The notes beneath the pieces are model-generated. The model had not been told where the DNA came from. It saw only the letters and a program-made list of their open reading frames with translations, and made no database searches. Below, in pieces: positions 33,188-42,569 of a stretch of DNA of 50,198 nucleotides; position 1 is the stretch's first letter; the number at the start of each line of letters is the position of its first letter. Position numbers and translations under genes: made by a program. The stretch comes from Jeotgalicoccus sp. (GTDB taxonomy: Bacteria; Bacillota; Bacilli; Staphylococcales; Salinicoccaceae): assembly GCA_003513765.1 (NCBI GenBank), contig DONT01000006.1, positions 1 to 50,198 of the forward strand, written 5' to 3'.

Positions 33188-35269
33188 ATGGCAAGACCAT
33201 TCACTTTAGAAAATACTCGTAATATCGGTATCATGGCTCACATCGATGCAGGTAAAACTACGACTACTGAACGTATTCTTTATTACACAGGACGTATCCA
33301 CAAACTTGGTGAAACGCACGAAGGTGCTTCACAAATGGACTGGATGGAGCAGGAGCAGGAACGTGGAATCACGATCACATCTGCTGCAACAACAGCCGAG
33401 TGGGATAACCACCGTGTAAACATTATCGATACACCTGGACACGTAGACTTCACTGTTGAAGTTGAGCGTTCATTACGTGTACTTGATAGTGCGGTTACTG
33501 TACTTGATGCACAATCAGGTGTTGAGCCACAAACAGAAACAGTATGGCGTCAAGCGACGACATACGGCGTTCCAAGACTTGTATTCGTAAACAAGATGGA
33601 CAAAATTGGTGCTGATTTCCAGTATTCAGTAGGTACTATCAGAGACCGTTTACAAGCAAATACACACCCGATACAAATTCCAATTGGTGCTGAAGATAAT
33701 TTCTCAGGGATCATTGATCTTGTAGAAATGAAAGCTCACCTTTACGCAAATGACTTAGGAACTGATATTGAAACAGTTGATATTCCTGAAGAGCACATGG
33801 AAAGAGCTGTAGAAGCAAGAGAAGCTCTAATCGAAGGTTTAGCTGACGTTAATGAAGACGTTATGGAAAAATACCTCGGTGGAGAAGAATTCTCTGTTGA
33901 AGAACTTAAAGCAGCAATTCGTAAAGCGACTTGTGATGTTGAGTTCTATCCAGCACTATGTGGTACTGCATTTAAAAACAAAGGTGTTCAATTACTGCTT
34001 AACGCAGTAGTAGACTATCTTCCTTCTCCATTAGACGTTAAACCGATTGTCGGTCATAAAGTTGATAATGAAGAAGAAGAATATATTGCAAAACCAGATG
34101 ATTCTGAGCCGTTTGCAGCATTAGCGTTTAAAGTAATGACGGATCCATTCGTTGGTAAACTTACTTTCTTCCGTGTGTACTCAGGTACGCTTGATGCTGG
34201 TTCTTACGTACAGAATACTACTAAAGGCAAACGTGAACGTGTTGGCCGTATCTTACAGATGCACGCTAACTCACGTGAAGAAATCTCAACTGTTTACGCA
34301 GGTGATATCGCTGCTGCAGTAGGTCTTAAAGACACTGGTACAGGTGACACTCTTACACAAGAGAAACTTAACGTAATCCTTGAGTCTATGGAATTCCCTG
34401 AACCGGTAATTCACTTATCGGTTGAGCCGAAGTCTAAAGGCGACCAGGACAAGTTAACGACTGCACTTGTTAAATTGCAAGAAGAAGATCCGACGTTCAC
34501 TGCCCGTACTGACCAGGAAACTGGACAGGTTATTATCGGCGGTATGGGTGAGCTTCACCTGGACGTACTTGTTGACCGCATGAAACGTGAATTCAAAGTT
34601 GAATGTAACGTTGGTGCGCCAATGGTATCTTACCGTGAAACATTTACAGTGCCTGCTAAGGTACAAGGTAAATTCGCCCGCCAATCTGGTGGACGCGGTC
34701 AGTTCGGTGACGTTCACATTGAATTTACTCCAAACGAACAAGGTGCTGGTTTCGAATTCGAAAACGCTATTGTCGGCGGGGTAGTTCCACGTGAATATAT
34801 TCCATCCGTAGAAGCTGGACTTAGAGATTCAATGGAAAACGGTGTACTTGCCGGCTATCCATTAGTTGATGTTAAGGCTAGACTTTACGATGGTTCATAC
34901 CACGATGTCGATTCATCTGAGATGGCGTTTAAAGTCGCTGCATCACTTGCACTGAAAGAAGCTGCTAAAGTTTGTCAAGCAGTTCTTCTAGAGCCGATGA
35001 TGAAAGTTGAAATCGTTATGCCTGAAGAATATTTAGGTGACATCATGGGGGACGTAACAAGCCGTCGCGGACGTGTAGATGGTATGAACGCACGCGGTAA
35101 CGCTCAAGTCGTTAATGCATTCGTTCCACTTTCTGAAATGTTCGGATACGCAACGTCATTACGTTCTAACACTCAAGGTCGCGGTACTTATTCAATGGTG
35201 TTCGACCACTACGAGCAGGTTCCTAAGTCAGTATCTGAAGAAATCATCAAGAAAAATACAGGTGCATAA
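33188..35269 (+). CDS. fusA: Elongation factor G
   Basis: 693 residues, full EF-G length. The G1 loop AHIDAGKTT (17-25), DTPGH (G3) and NKMDK (G4) are intact, followed by domains II-V. It catalyses translocation and, with RRF, ribosome recycling; it is the fusidic acid target. GGAAGGAG precedes the ATG. Third gene of the str operon, with a separate promoter and hairpin before tuf. Confidence 0.97.
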   Translation: MARPFTLENTRNIGIMAHIDAGKTTTTERILYYTGRIHKLGETHEGASQMDWMEQEQERGITITSAATTAEWDNHRVNIIDTPGHVDFTVEVERSLRVLDSAVTVLDAQSGVEPQTETVWRQATTYGVPRLVFVNKMDKIGADFQYSVGTIRDRLQANTHPIQIPIGAEDNFSGIIDLVEMKAHLYANDLGTDIETVDIPEEHMERAVEAREALIEGLADVNEDVMEKYLGGEEFSVEELKAAIRKATCDVEFYPALCGTAFKNKGVQLLLNAVVDYLPSPLDVKPIVGHKVDNEEEEYIAKPDDSEPFAALAFKVMTDPFVGKLTFFRVYSGTLDAGSYVQNTTKGKRERVGRILQMHANSREEISTVYAGDIAAAVGLKDTGTGDTLTQEKLNVILESMEFPEPVIHLSVEPKSKGDQDKLTTALVKLQEEDPTFTARTDQETGQVIIGGMGELHLDVLVDRMKREFKVECNVGAPMVSYRETFTVPAKVQGKFARQSGGRGQFGDVHIEFTPNEQGAGFEFENAIVGGVVPREYIPSVEAGLRDSMENGVLAGYPLVDVKARLYDGSYHDVDSSEMAFKVAASLALKEAAKVCQAVLLEPMMKVEIVMPEEYLGDIMGDVTSRRGRVDGMNARGNAQVVNAFVPLSEMFGYATSLRSNTQGRGTYSMVFDHYEQVPKSVSEEIIKKNTGA

Positions 35270-35278
35270 TTCATATAC

Positions 35279-35307
35279 TTGATTTTTTAGAATAAATGCT
35301 ATATAAG
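35279..35307 (+). promoter_or_regulatory. tuf promoter
   Basis: TTGATT (35279-35284), a 17-nt spacer and TATAAG (35302-35307), starting just past the fusA stop. It gives tuf independent expression. Confidence 0.6.
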
Positions 35308-35323
35308 TGTTGTAAGAAAGACT

Positions 35324-35355
35324 TCGAGACGGGTATATCCCGTTCTCGGATTTTA
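35324..35355 (+). promoter_or_regulatory. tuf leader hairpin
   Basis: CGAGACGGG (325-333 of 35 kb) pairs with CCCGTTCTCG across a TATAT loop with one bulged base and is followed by ATTTTA. It may be a weak terminator of fusA transcripts, or an RNA element of the tuf leader, since it lies downstream of the tuf promoter. Confidence 0.5.
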
Positions 35356-35395
35356 AATAAAAAATAATGTTCTATATAAGGAGAGGTATTTTACA

Positions 35396-36580
35396 ATGGG
35401 TAAAGAAAAATTTGACCGTTCTAAAACGCATGCCAACATTGGTACTATTGGTCACGTTGACCACGGTAAAACAACTTTAACAGCTGCTATTGCGACTGTA
35501 TTATCTAAACACGGTGGCGGAGAAGCACAAAGCTACGACATGGTAGACAACGCACCTGAAGAAAAAGAGCGTGGTATTACAATTAACACGTCTCACATCG
35601 AGTACGAAACTGAAAAACGCCACTACGCACACGTAGATTGCCCAGGACACGCTGACTATGTTAAAAACATGATCACTGGTGCTGCACAAATGGACGGCGG
35701 AATCTTAGTAGTATCTGCTGCTGATGGCCCAATGCCACAAACTCGTGAGCACATCCTGCTTTCACGTAACGTAGGTGTACCTGCACTTGTTGTATTCTTA
35801 AACAAAGTTGACATGGTAGACGACGAAGAATTACTTGAATTAGTTGAAATGGAAGTTCGTGAATTACTTTCTGAATATGACTTCCCTGGCGACGACCTTC
35901 CAGTAATCTCTGGTTCAGCTCTTAAAGCTCTTGAAGGCGACGAAGAGTACGAACAAAAAATTCTTGATCTTATGAACGCTGTTGATGAGTATATCCCTAC
36001 TCCAGAACGCGATTCTGACAAGCCATTCATGATGCCTGTTGAGGATGTATTCTCAATCACTGGCCGTGGTACTGTTGCTACAGGACGTGTTGAGCGTGGA
36101 CAAGTTAAAGTCGGTGAAGAAATCGAAATCATCGGTATCACTGAATCTAAGAAAACAACTGTTACAGGTGTAGAAATGTTCCGTAAGCTTCTTGATTACG
36201 CTGAAGCTGGTGACAACATCGGTGCTCTTTTACGTGGTGTTTCACGTGAAGAGATCCAGCGTGGACAGGTTTTAGCTGCTCCAGGATCAATCACACCACA
36301 CACAAACTTCACTGCTGATGTTTATGTGCTTTCAAAAGAAGAGGGTGGACGTCATACTCCATTCTTCACTAACTACCGCCCGCAGTTCTACTTCCGTACA
36401 ACGGACGTAACTGGCGTATGTAACTTACCAGAAGGAACTGAAATGGTTATGCCTGGTGACAACATTGAAATGACAGTAGAACTTATTTCACCAATCGCTA
36501 TTGAAGACGGTACTCGTTTCTCAATCCGCGAAGGTGGACGTACTGTAGGATCAGGCGTTGTAACTTCAATCCAAAAATAA
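35396..36580 (+). CDS. tuf: Elongation factor Tu
   Basis: 394 residues, standard EF-Tu. GHVDHGKT (19-26), DCPGH (about 81-85) and NKVD (about 136-139) form the GTPase core, followed by beta-barrel domains II and III. It delivers aminoacyl-tRNA to the ribosome. A single copy is seen here. AAGGAGAGG precedes the ATG and a strong terminator follows. Confidence 0.98.
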   Translation: MGKEKFDRSKTHANIGTIGHVDHGKTTLTAAIATVLSKHGGGEAQSYDMVDNAPEEKERGITINTSHIEYETEKRHYAHVDCPGHADYVKNMITGAAQMDGGILVVSAADGPMPQTREHILLSRNVGVPALVVFLNKVDMVDDEELLELVEMEVRELLSEYDFPGDDLPVISGSALKALEGDEEYEQKILDLMNAVDEYIPTPERDSDKPFMMPVEDVFSITGRGTVATGRVERGQVKVGEEIEIIGITESKKTTVTGVEMFRKLLDYAEAGDNIGALLRGVSREEIQRGQVLAAPGSITPHTNFTADVYVLSKEEGGRHTPFFTNYRPQFYFRTTDVTGVCNLPEGTEMVMPGDNIEMTVELISPIAIEDGTRFSIREGGRTVGSGVVTSIQK

Positions 36581-36604
36581 TAATTTTTGAATTGTTATAA
36601 CTAT

Positions 36605-36638
36605 AAAAAGAGCTGAGATTTTATCTCAGCTCTTTTTT
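36605..36638. terminator. Terminator of tuf, possibly bidirectional
   Basis: AAAAAGAGCTGAGAT pairs with its complement across a 2-3 nt loop, followed by a run of T. The A-run on the other side also suits the convergent M20 operon. Confidence 0.92.
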
Positions 36639-36655
36639 TGCGCTTATTTTTAATG

Positions 36656-37828
36656 TTATCTTTTATCGAAATTTACAACTGCTTTCAAGAGTGTTTCAAC
36701 GCCGGTTTTCATGCCGTCCTCATCGATATCGAACATCGGATGATGATGCGGGATATCAGCTTTTTTCTCGCTGTTATTGACGCCTGTGTAGAAATAGCAG
36801 CCCGGTTTTTCCTGGATAAAGTAGGAGAAATCTTCTCCGCCCATTGCAGGTCCGACTTCTTCAACACCTGAAACGAAAGCTGCATCTTTCCTGACATTAT
36901 CAACAACGTAGTCGAGAAGGGCGTGATCGTTTTTCATCGACGGATAGCCGTACATAATCTCAAGGTCAGCATTAACATTGAAACTTGCACTAATGCCTAA
37001 GCATATCTGTTCAAGACGTTTGGCGACTATATCCCTTACTTCCTGTGTATAAGTTCTGAAGGTGCCTTTAAGCTCGGCTTTGCCGGGAATAACGTTGAAT
37101 ACTGTACCGGCATTATACGCGCCGAGTGTCACTACTGCTGAATCGAGAGGACTGACAGAACGGGATACAATTGTCTGTATTTGCTGAATCAGTGATGCAG
37201 AAGCGATAATCGGGTCGTGAGTGACCTGCGGTGTCGCACCATGCCCGCCGAGTCCATTTACTGTGATTTTAAACGAGTCTGCGTTCGCATACATCGTATC
37301 GTAGTTATATTTAATCGTTCCGACCGGGAATTTAGTTGAAACGTGAGTGCCGAATACATAATCGACATCGTCGAGCGCGCCGTCTTCAATCATTGCTTTC
37401 GCACCGCCCGGCAGCAGCTCTTCAGCATGCTGATGCAAGAATACGACGTTTACCGGCAATTCTTCTTTATGCGCAGATAAAATTTTAGCCATCGTAATCA
37501 GCATAGCTGTATGTGCGTCGTGTCCGCAGGCATGCATTACACCGGGAGTTTTTGATTTGTATGGAACATCTTTTTCGTCGTGAATCGGCAGCGCATCAAA
37601 ATCCGCACGCAGTGCCACCGTATCAAAATCATCATTGACCTGCAGGCGTGCAACAATACCATTACCTCCGACATCCTGTCTGATATCCAGTCCGAGATCT
37701 TTTATCTGGTCGTAAATCCATTTTTTTGTATTCATTTCCTGGAAGGATATTTCAGGATGCTGATGCATATATCTGCGAAGTTCCACCATAGAATCATAGT
37801 GTTCATTTATTAGTCGTTTTATATCCAT
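36656..37828 (-). CDS. M20 family amidohydrolase, third gene of a tandem trio
   Basis: 390 residues of the M20D amidohydrolase group (hippurate or N-acyl amino acid hydrolase type). Metal-site motifs are complete: HACGHD, QHAEE, GTH and a C-terminal HHH stretch, with a lid/dimerisation domain in the middle. Such enzymes remove an acyl group from an amino acid or related amide in the cytoplasm; the substrate is not predictable. It starts with one base shared with the previous gene, so the three copies are an operon. S. aureus has a single copy in this place. Confidence 0.88.
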   Translation of the reverse strand: MDIKRLINEHYDSMVELRRYMHQHPEISFQEMNTKKWIYDQIKDLGLDIRQDVGGNGIVARLQVNDDFDTVALRADFDALPIHDEKDVPYKSKTPGVMHACGHDAHTAMLITMAKILSAHKEELPVNVVFLHQHAEELLPGGAKAMIEDGALDDVDYVFGTHVSTKFPVGTIKYNYDTMYANADSFKITVNGLGGHGATPQVTHDPIIASASLIQQIQTIVSRSVSPLDSAVVTLGAYNAGTVFNVIPGKAELKGTFRTYTQEVRDIVAKRLEQICLGISASFNVNADLEIMYGYPSMKNDHALLDYVVDNVRKDAAFVSGVEEVGPAMGGEDFSYFIQEKPGCYFYTGVNNSEKKADIPHHHPMFDIDEDGMKTGVETLLKAVVNFDKR

Positions 37829-39015
37829 TATCGGGACTCCTTTTCTAAATACGTAAATACAGATTCCAGCATAACGCTGACTGCGTTGACCATCCCTTTT
37901 TCATCGATATCAAAGTGGGCGTGATGGTGAGGGAAATCTGCTTTGAAACTTGAGTTTTTAACACCTGTATAAAAGAATGTGCCCGGAACACGCTGCAGAT
38001 AATAAGAAAAATCTTCGCCGCCTAGGTCCGGTTCAAGTCTGATTGTTTCATTAACAGTTGAAATTCTGCCTGCACTTTCGACCACGATATCGGTCATTTC
38101 ATCATCGTTGACTACAGGCGGATAACCTTTCATATAATCGAGCGTATAGGAGACGCGGGTTGTTGTAACGAGCCCTTCAAGCGTCCGGTTGAGTTCTTTA
38201 ATCATCAGGTCTTGCATGTCGTGATTAAACGTGCGGATTGTTCCGCCGATAGTCACTTCATCGGGAATAACATTATGCTGATTGCCGGCGTTGAACATCG
38301 TTATTGATAGTACGACCGAATCCATTGCATTCGAACGTCTTGTCACAGCGTACTGAAGCTGATTGCAGAGCATAATGCCTGCCGCGACGGGATCGATAGC
38401 GTCATGCGGACGTGAAGCATGGCCGCCCTGTCCTATTAATTTAATTGTAAAGTCGTCGGGTATCCCCGTCGCTGTGCCATACTTATAGCCGATTTTTCCG
38501 ACGTCAAGTGATGTTGAAACGTGCTGGCCGAATATAGCGTCTACGCCGTCGAGACAGCCGTCTGCGATCATCTGAATCGCACCGCCCGGATCAACTTCCT
38601 CTGCATGCTGGTGAATAAATACGAAGTTGCCTTTCAGTTCGTCCTTCATACCGCTTAAAATCTTAGCTGCAGTAAGTACAATTGCTGTGTGGGCATCGTG
38701 ACCGCAAGCGTGCATCACACCGGGAACCGTTGATTTATATGGTGTATCTTTTAAATCCTGAATCGGCAATGCGTCGAAATCCGCTCTTAATGCGATTGTC
38801 GGCAGCGATTCATCAACAATTAGTCTGCCGACTACGCCGCGTCCGCCGACACCTTCCTGTACTTCGATATCGAGATTGCGCAGGTAATCTGCGATATATG
38901 CAGGTGTGTGAATTTCCTTAAACGACAGCTCAGGATACATGTGCAGATGTCTCCTGAGCTGAACCATTTCGCTGAACTGTTTATTCACGGCTGATTCAAT
39001 TGACTTTACATCCAT
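37828..39015 (-). CDS. M20 family amidohydrolase, second gene of the trio
   Basis: 395 residues, same family and fold as its neighbours. HACGHDAHTAIVL, HQHAEEVDPGGA, GQHVST and FPHHHAHFDIDE give the two-metal ligands. It overlaps the first gene of the trio by 10 nt and the third by one. It looks closer to the third gene (shared HQHAEE and xHVST) than to the first. Active, but of unknown substrate. Confidence 0.88.
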   Translation of the reverse strand: MDVKSIESAVNKQFSEMVQLRRHLHMYPELSFKEIHTPAYIADYLRNLDIEVQEGVGGRGVVGRLIVDESLPTIALRADFDALPIQDLKDTPYKSTVPGVMHACGHDAHTAIVLTAAKILSGMKDELKGNFVFIHQHAEEVDPGGAIQMIADGCLDGVDAIFGQHVSTSLDVGKIGYKYGTATGIPDDFTIKLIGQGGHASRPHDAIDPVAAGIMLCNQLQYAVTRRSNAMDSVVLSITMFNAGNQHNVIPDEVTIGGTIRTFNHDMQDLMIKELNRTLEGLVTTTRVSYTLDYMKGYPPVVNDDEMTDIVVESAGRISTVNETIRLEPDLGGEDFSYYLQRVPGTFFYTGVKNSSFKADFPHHHAHFDIDEKGMVNAVSVMLESVFTYLEKESR

Positions 39016-40193
39016 TTAATCACCGCTTCTTTTTCTAAAATTTTCATAAACATCATCAGTGCGGTTTCCATTGCATCTTCGTCGATATCAAACATATCGG
39101 TATGATGTGCAGGTGTCGTTTTCTTGTCCTCATTTCCTGTACCCGTATAGAAAAACGCGCCGGGCTTATCTAGAATATAATAAGAGAAATCTTCGCCGAT
39201 CATTAAAGGATCTGCTTCTTTGAAAGGCAGGCCGAGATCTTTTGCGGCTGCTTCAATTACTTTTGACTCTTCTTCGTGATTGATTACAGCGGGGTAGCCG
39301 AATGTATATTTCATATCGGCAGTTGCACCGCGTTTTTTTGTAGTGTATTCCACTTCATTTTTAAATATTTCATATATTTTTTCTTTTACTTCCTGTTTAA
39401 AAGTGCGGACGGTACCGACGATTTTAACAGTATCAGGAATAACGTTGAACGCATCTCCGCCGCGGACACTGCCGACAGTAACGACAGCATTTTCAATCGG
39501 TGAAATCTGACGGGATACAGCAGTCTGCAGGTTGGTAATCAGTTCTGCAGCGATGACAATCGGATCGACGGTTAAATCAGGATAAGCGGCATGTCCGCCG
39601 GAACCCTGGAGCGTAATGTAGAAACCATCCGGGCTTGCTATCATTGCGCCTGGTTTTGTCTGTACTTCATGCGTGCTGAACTGGCTCCAGTAATGCTGGC
39701 CATATACTTTATCAACGCCCTGGAGGGCATTGTCTTCAACCATAGCTTTGGCACCGCCAGGCTGTTCTTCCTCACCGTACTGGAAGATAAAAGATACAGT
39801 ACCGCTTAAATTGGCTTTATTAGCCACTACAGTGTCCACAAGACCTAAAAGGGTACTCGTATGGCCATCGTGACCGCAAGCGTGCATAGCGCCCGGATTT
39901 TGCGATTTATAGGGAACATCTTTCTGGTCTTCAATCGGGAGGGCGTCAAAATCAGCGCGGACAGCAATGTGCGGGCTGCCTGAGCCAATAGAAGCAACGA
40001 TACCGGCACCTTCGTTTTCATCGTTTCTGCCGACGTTTTCACGAATGTTTAATTCAGGATGCTGCTTCAGCTTACCTAAAATAAACTGGTACGTTTCTTT
40101 CTCTTTAAATGATACTTCCGGATGCATGTGCATATGTCTTCTGTTTGTAACCATCTCGGGAAGTTTTGCTGCTGCGATATCTTTAATGCTCAT
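39006..40193 (-). CDS. M20 family amidohydrolase, first gene of the trio
   Basis: 395 residues. It has HACGHDGHTS, FQYGEEEQPGGAKAM, GQHYWSQF and AHHTDMFDIDED, so the metal ligands are present but the loops differ from the other two copies (FQYGEEE rather than HQHAEE). It is the promoter-proximal gene, with TGGAGG before the ATG, and is divergent from kbl. The difference in loops suggests a separate substrate. The S. aureus gene after tuf is a homologue, but which copy is the true orthologue needs a tree. Confidence 0.88.
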   Translation of the reverse strand: MSIKDIAAAKLPEMVTNRRHMHMHPEVSFKEKETYQFILGKLKQHPELNIRENVGRNDENEGAGIVASIGSGSPHIAVRADFDALPIEDQKDVPYKSQNPGAMHACGHDGHTSTLLGLVDTVVANKANLSGTVSFIFQYGEEEQPGGAKAMVEDNALQGVDKVYGQHYWSQFSTHEVQTKPGAMIASPDGFYITLQGSGGHAAYPDLTVDPIVIAAELITNLQTAVSRQISPIENAVVTVGSVRGGDAFNVIPDTVKIVGTVRTFKQEVKEKIYEIFKNEVEYTTKKRGATADMKYTFGYPAVINHEEESKVIEAAAKDLGLPFKEADPLMIGEDFSYYILDKPGAFFYTGTGNEDKKTTPAHHTDMFDIDEDAMETALMMFMKILEKEAVIKWM

Positions 40194-40304
40194 GATTGAA
40201 CCTCCATAACTATTTTCTATTCATATTATCAGAGCGCGGGCCAGTTTAAAATATAAAACGCTTAAAAGTGAGAAAATTACAACAATAGAAACTGTTGAAT
40301 ATCG

Positions 40305-40332
40305 TTAAAAGAAAGCGCTTAGATATGATAAA
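40305..40332 (+). promoter_or_regulatory. kbl promoter region with a possible cre
   Basis: TTAAAA (40305-40310) and GATAAA (40327-40332), 16 nt apart, may be the promoter; TTGAAT at 40295 is an alternative -35. AGAAAGCGCTTAGA (40310-40323) matches the cre consensus except at two fixed positions and fills the spacer. Confidence 0.4.
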
Positions 40333-40356
40333 ATACAAAGTAAGGAGGGGACGTAT

Positions 40357-41547
40357 ATGTCACAAAAATTAGAACAGTATTTACAATCGAATTTAGAGTA
40401 TTTGAAAGACAACGGCTTATACAATGAAATAGATGTAGTAGAAGGTGCAAACGGTCCTGAAATAACAGTAGCGGGCAAGAGTTTAATTAACTTATCTTCG
40501 AATAACTATCTAGGTCTTGCGACGGATGAAAAATTAAAGGAAGCCGCAATAGAAGCAATTAAATCACACGGTGTCGGTGCAGGTGCGGTACGTACAATCA
40601 ACGGTACACTGGATCTTCACGTGGAACTGGAAAACACTCTTGCAGAATTCAAAGGAACTGAAGCAGCAGTTGCTTTCCAATCAGGTTTTAACTGTAATAT
40701 GGCGGCAATTCAAGCTGTTATGAATAAAGAAGATGCGATTTTATCGGATGAATTAAACCACGCGTCAATTATCGACGGGTGCCGCTTATCTAAAGCTAAA
40801 ATTATCCGTGTAAACCATTCTGATATGGATGATCTCCGTGCTAAAGCAAAAGAAGCGGTGGAATCAGGACTTTATAAAAAAGTAATGTACATTACAGACG
40901 GTGTATTTTCAATGGACGGCGATGTTGCGAAACTGCCTGAAATCGTTGAGATCGCAAAAGAATTCGACTTAATCACATATGTCGATGACGCGCACGGTTC
41001 AGGTGTAATGGGCAAAGGTGCCGGTACAGTTAAACATTTCGGTCTTGAAAAAGAAATCGATCTTCAAATGGGTACTTTATCGAAGGCAATCGGTGTTGTC
41101 GGCGGTTATGTTGCCGGTTCACAGGATTTAATCGATTACCTGAAAGTTGCGGCACGTCCGTTCTTATTCTCGACGTCGTTAACTCCGGGGGATACAAAAG
41201 CAATTACTGAAGCGGTTAAAACTTTAATGGCTTCAACTGAACTGCACGATAAACTTTGGGAAAACGGTGACTATCTTAAAGCCGGCCTGAAAGACTTAGG
41301 CTTTGAAATCGGCAAGTCAGAAACACCGATTACACCGTGTATTATCGGTGACGAGAAAAAAGCTCAGGAATTTTCAAAACGTCTGAAAGAAGAAGGCGTT
41401 TACGCAAAATCAATCGTCTTTCCGACAGTGCCAAAAGGGACAGGACGCGTAAGAAATATGCCGACAGCCGCACACACGAAAGAAATGCTCGACAAAGCGC
41501 TTGAAATTTACGCTAAAGTCGGCCGTGAAATGGGAATTATTAACTAA
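40357..41547 (+). CDS. kbl: Glycine C-acetyltransferase (2-amino-3-ketobutyrate CoA ligase)
   Basis: 396 residues of the alpha-oxoamine synthase family (PLP fold type I). LINLSSNNYLGL (about 39-50), DDAHGSGVMG (about 209-218) and MGTLSKAIGVVGGY (about 231-244, with the PLP lysine) are intact. It cleaves 2-amino-3-ketobutyrate with CoA to glycine and acetyl-CoA. The next gene is a threonine dehydrogenase-like epimerase that would supply the substrate. AAGGAGGGG precedes the ATG. Confidence 0.92.
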   Translation: MSQKLEQYLQSNLEYLKDNGLYNEIDVVEGANGPEITVAGKSLINLSSNNYLGLATDEKLKEAAIEAIKSHGVGAGAVRTINGTLDLHVELENTLAEFKGTEAAVAFQSGFNCNMAAIQAVMNKEDAILSDELNHASIIDGCRLSKAKIIRVNHSDMDDLRAKAKEAVESGLYKKVMYITDGVFSMDGDVAKLPEIVEIAKEFDLITYVDDAHGSGVMGKGAGTVKHFGLEKEIDLQMGTLSKAIGVVGGYVAGSQDLIDYLKVAARPFLFSTSLTPGDTKAITEAVKTLMASTELHDKLWENGDYLKAGLKDLGFEIGKSETPITPCIIGDEKKAQEFSKRLKEEGVYAKSIVFPTVPKGTGRVRNMPTAAHTKEMLDKALEIYAKVGREMGIIN

Positions 41548-41579
41548 AACATAAACTTTTCGAATAAGGGGAAACAATC

Positions 41580-42536
41580 ATGGAACGAATTATAGTTACA
41601 GGGGCGCTCGGGCAAATTGGAACAGAGTTAACCGTTAAATTAAGAGAAATTTACGGTGAGGACAACGTTCTGCCGACGGATATTAAAGAGCCTGTAAATT
41701 CACCGCTTGAAGGCAAGGCTTTCGAAATTTTAGATGTTACAGATTACCAAGCAATGGAAGAGACAGCAAAAGAATTTAAGGCGGATACAATTATGCACCT
41801 GGCTGCACTCTTAAGTGCGACATGTGAAAAAGATCCGATGCTTGCGTGGAATATTAATATGGGCGGGCTGGTTAACGCACTTGAAACAGCGCGTACGCTT
41901 GACCTGCAGTTCTTTACACCGAGTTCAATCGGTGCATTTGGTCCGGAAACGCCGAAAGTAAATACACCGCAGACAACAATTCAGCGTCCGACAACGATGT
42001 ACGGGGTAAACAAAGTATCGGGCGAACTGCTGTGCGATTACTATTTTGAAAAATTTGGCGTAGATACGCGCGGCGTCCGTTTCCCAGGGCTAATCTCACA
42101 CGTGAGAGAACCTGGCGGCGGCACGACGGACTATGCTGTAGAAATTTATTTCGAAGCGGTTAAAAACGGCAAGTACACTTCATTTATCGGCAAAGATACG
42201 TTTATGGACATGATGTACATGGACGATGCGATTCAGGCAATTATTGATCTGATGGAAGCAGATGGAAATAAACTTGAAAACCGCAATGCATTTAACGTCA
42301 CGAATATGAGTCTCGAGCCGGAAATGGTAGCAGCATCAATCCGCCGTCATTATCCTGACTTCGAACTGAATTACGACGTTGATCCTGTCAGACAGGGCAT
42401 TGCAGAGAGCTGGCCGGACAGCATTGATGCATCTGAAGCAAAACGCCAGTGGGGCTTTGCAGCATCTTTTGATTTGGACAAGATGACTGATACAATGATA
42501 GAAGCGATACAGGAGAAGAACCCGGCGGGAATTTAA
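41580..42536 (+). CDS. L-threonine 3-dehydrogenase, SDR/epimerase type
   Basis: 318 residues, extended short-chain dehydrogenase. The NAD loop GALGQIGTEL (about 7-16) and the catalytic YGVNK (Tyr-x3-Lys, about 141-145) are present. The family includes UDP-sugar epimerases, but the location right after kbl and likeness to TDH-type proteins favour oxidation of threonine to 2-amino-3-ketobutyrate. With Kbl this forms a threonine degradation pathway to glycine. AAGGGG-type site before the ATG. Confidence 0.85.
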   Translation: MERIIVTGALGQIGTELTVKLREIYGEDNVLPTDIKEPVNSPLEGKAFEILDVTDYQAMEETAKEFKADTIMHLAALLSATCEKDPMLAWNINMGGLVNALETARTLDLQFFTPSSIGAFGPETPKVNTPQTTIQRPTTMYGVNKVSGELLCDYYFEKFGVDTRGVRFPGLISHVREPGGGTTDYAVEIYFEAVKNGKYTSFIGKDTFMDMMYMDDAIQAIIDLMEADGNKLENRNAFNVTNMSLEPEMVAASIRRHYPDFELNYDVDPVRQGIAESWPDSIDASEAKRQWGFAASFDLDKMTDTMIEAIQEKNPAGI

Positions 42537-42569
42537 AGCATGTCCCGTCCGGTTCGTGGAGGGTGACTA

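Noticed and set aside
42518..42555. Hairpin between the threonine dehydrogenase and HAD genes as a terminator
   Set aside because: The arms have mismatches and no T-run follows; read-through to the HAD gene is more likely.
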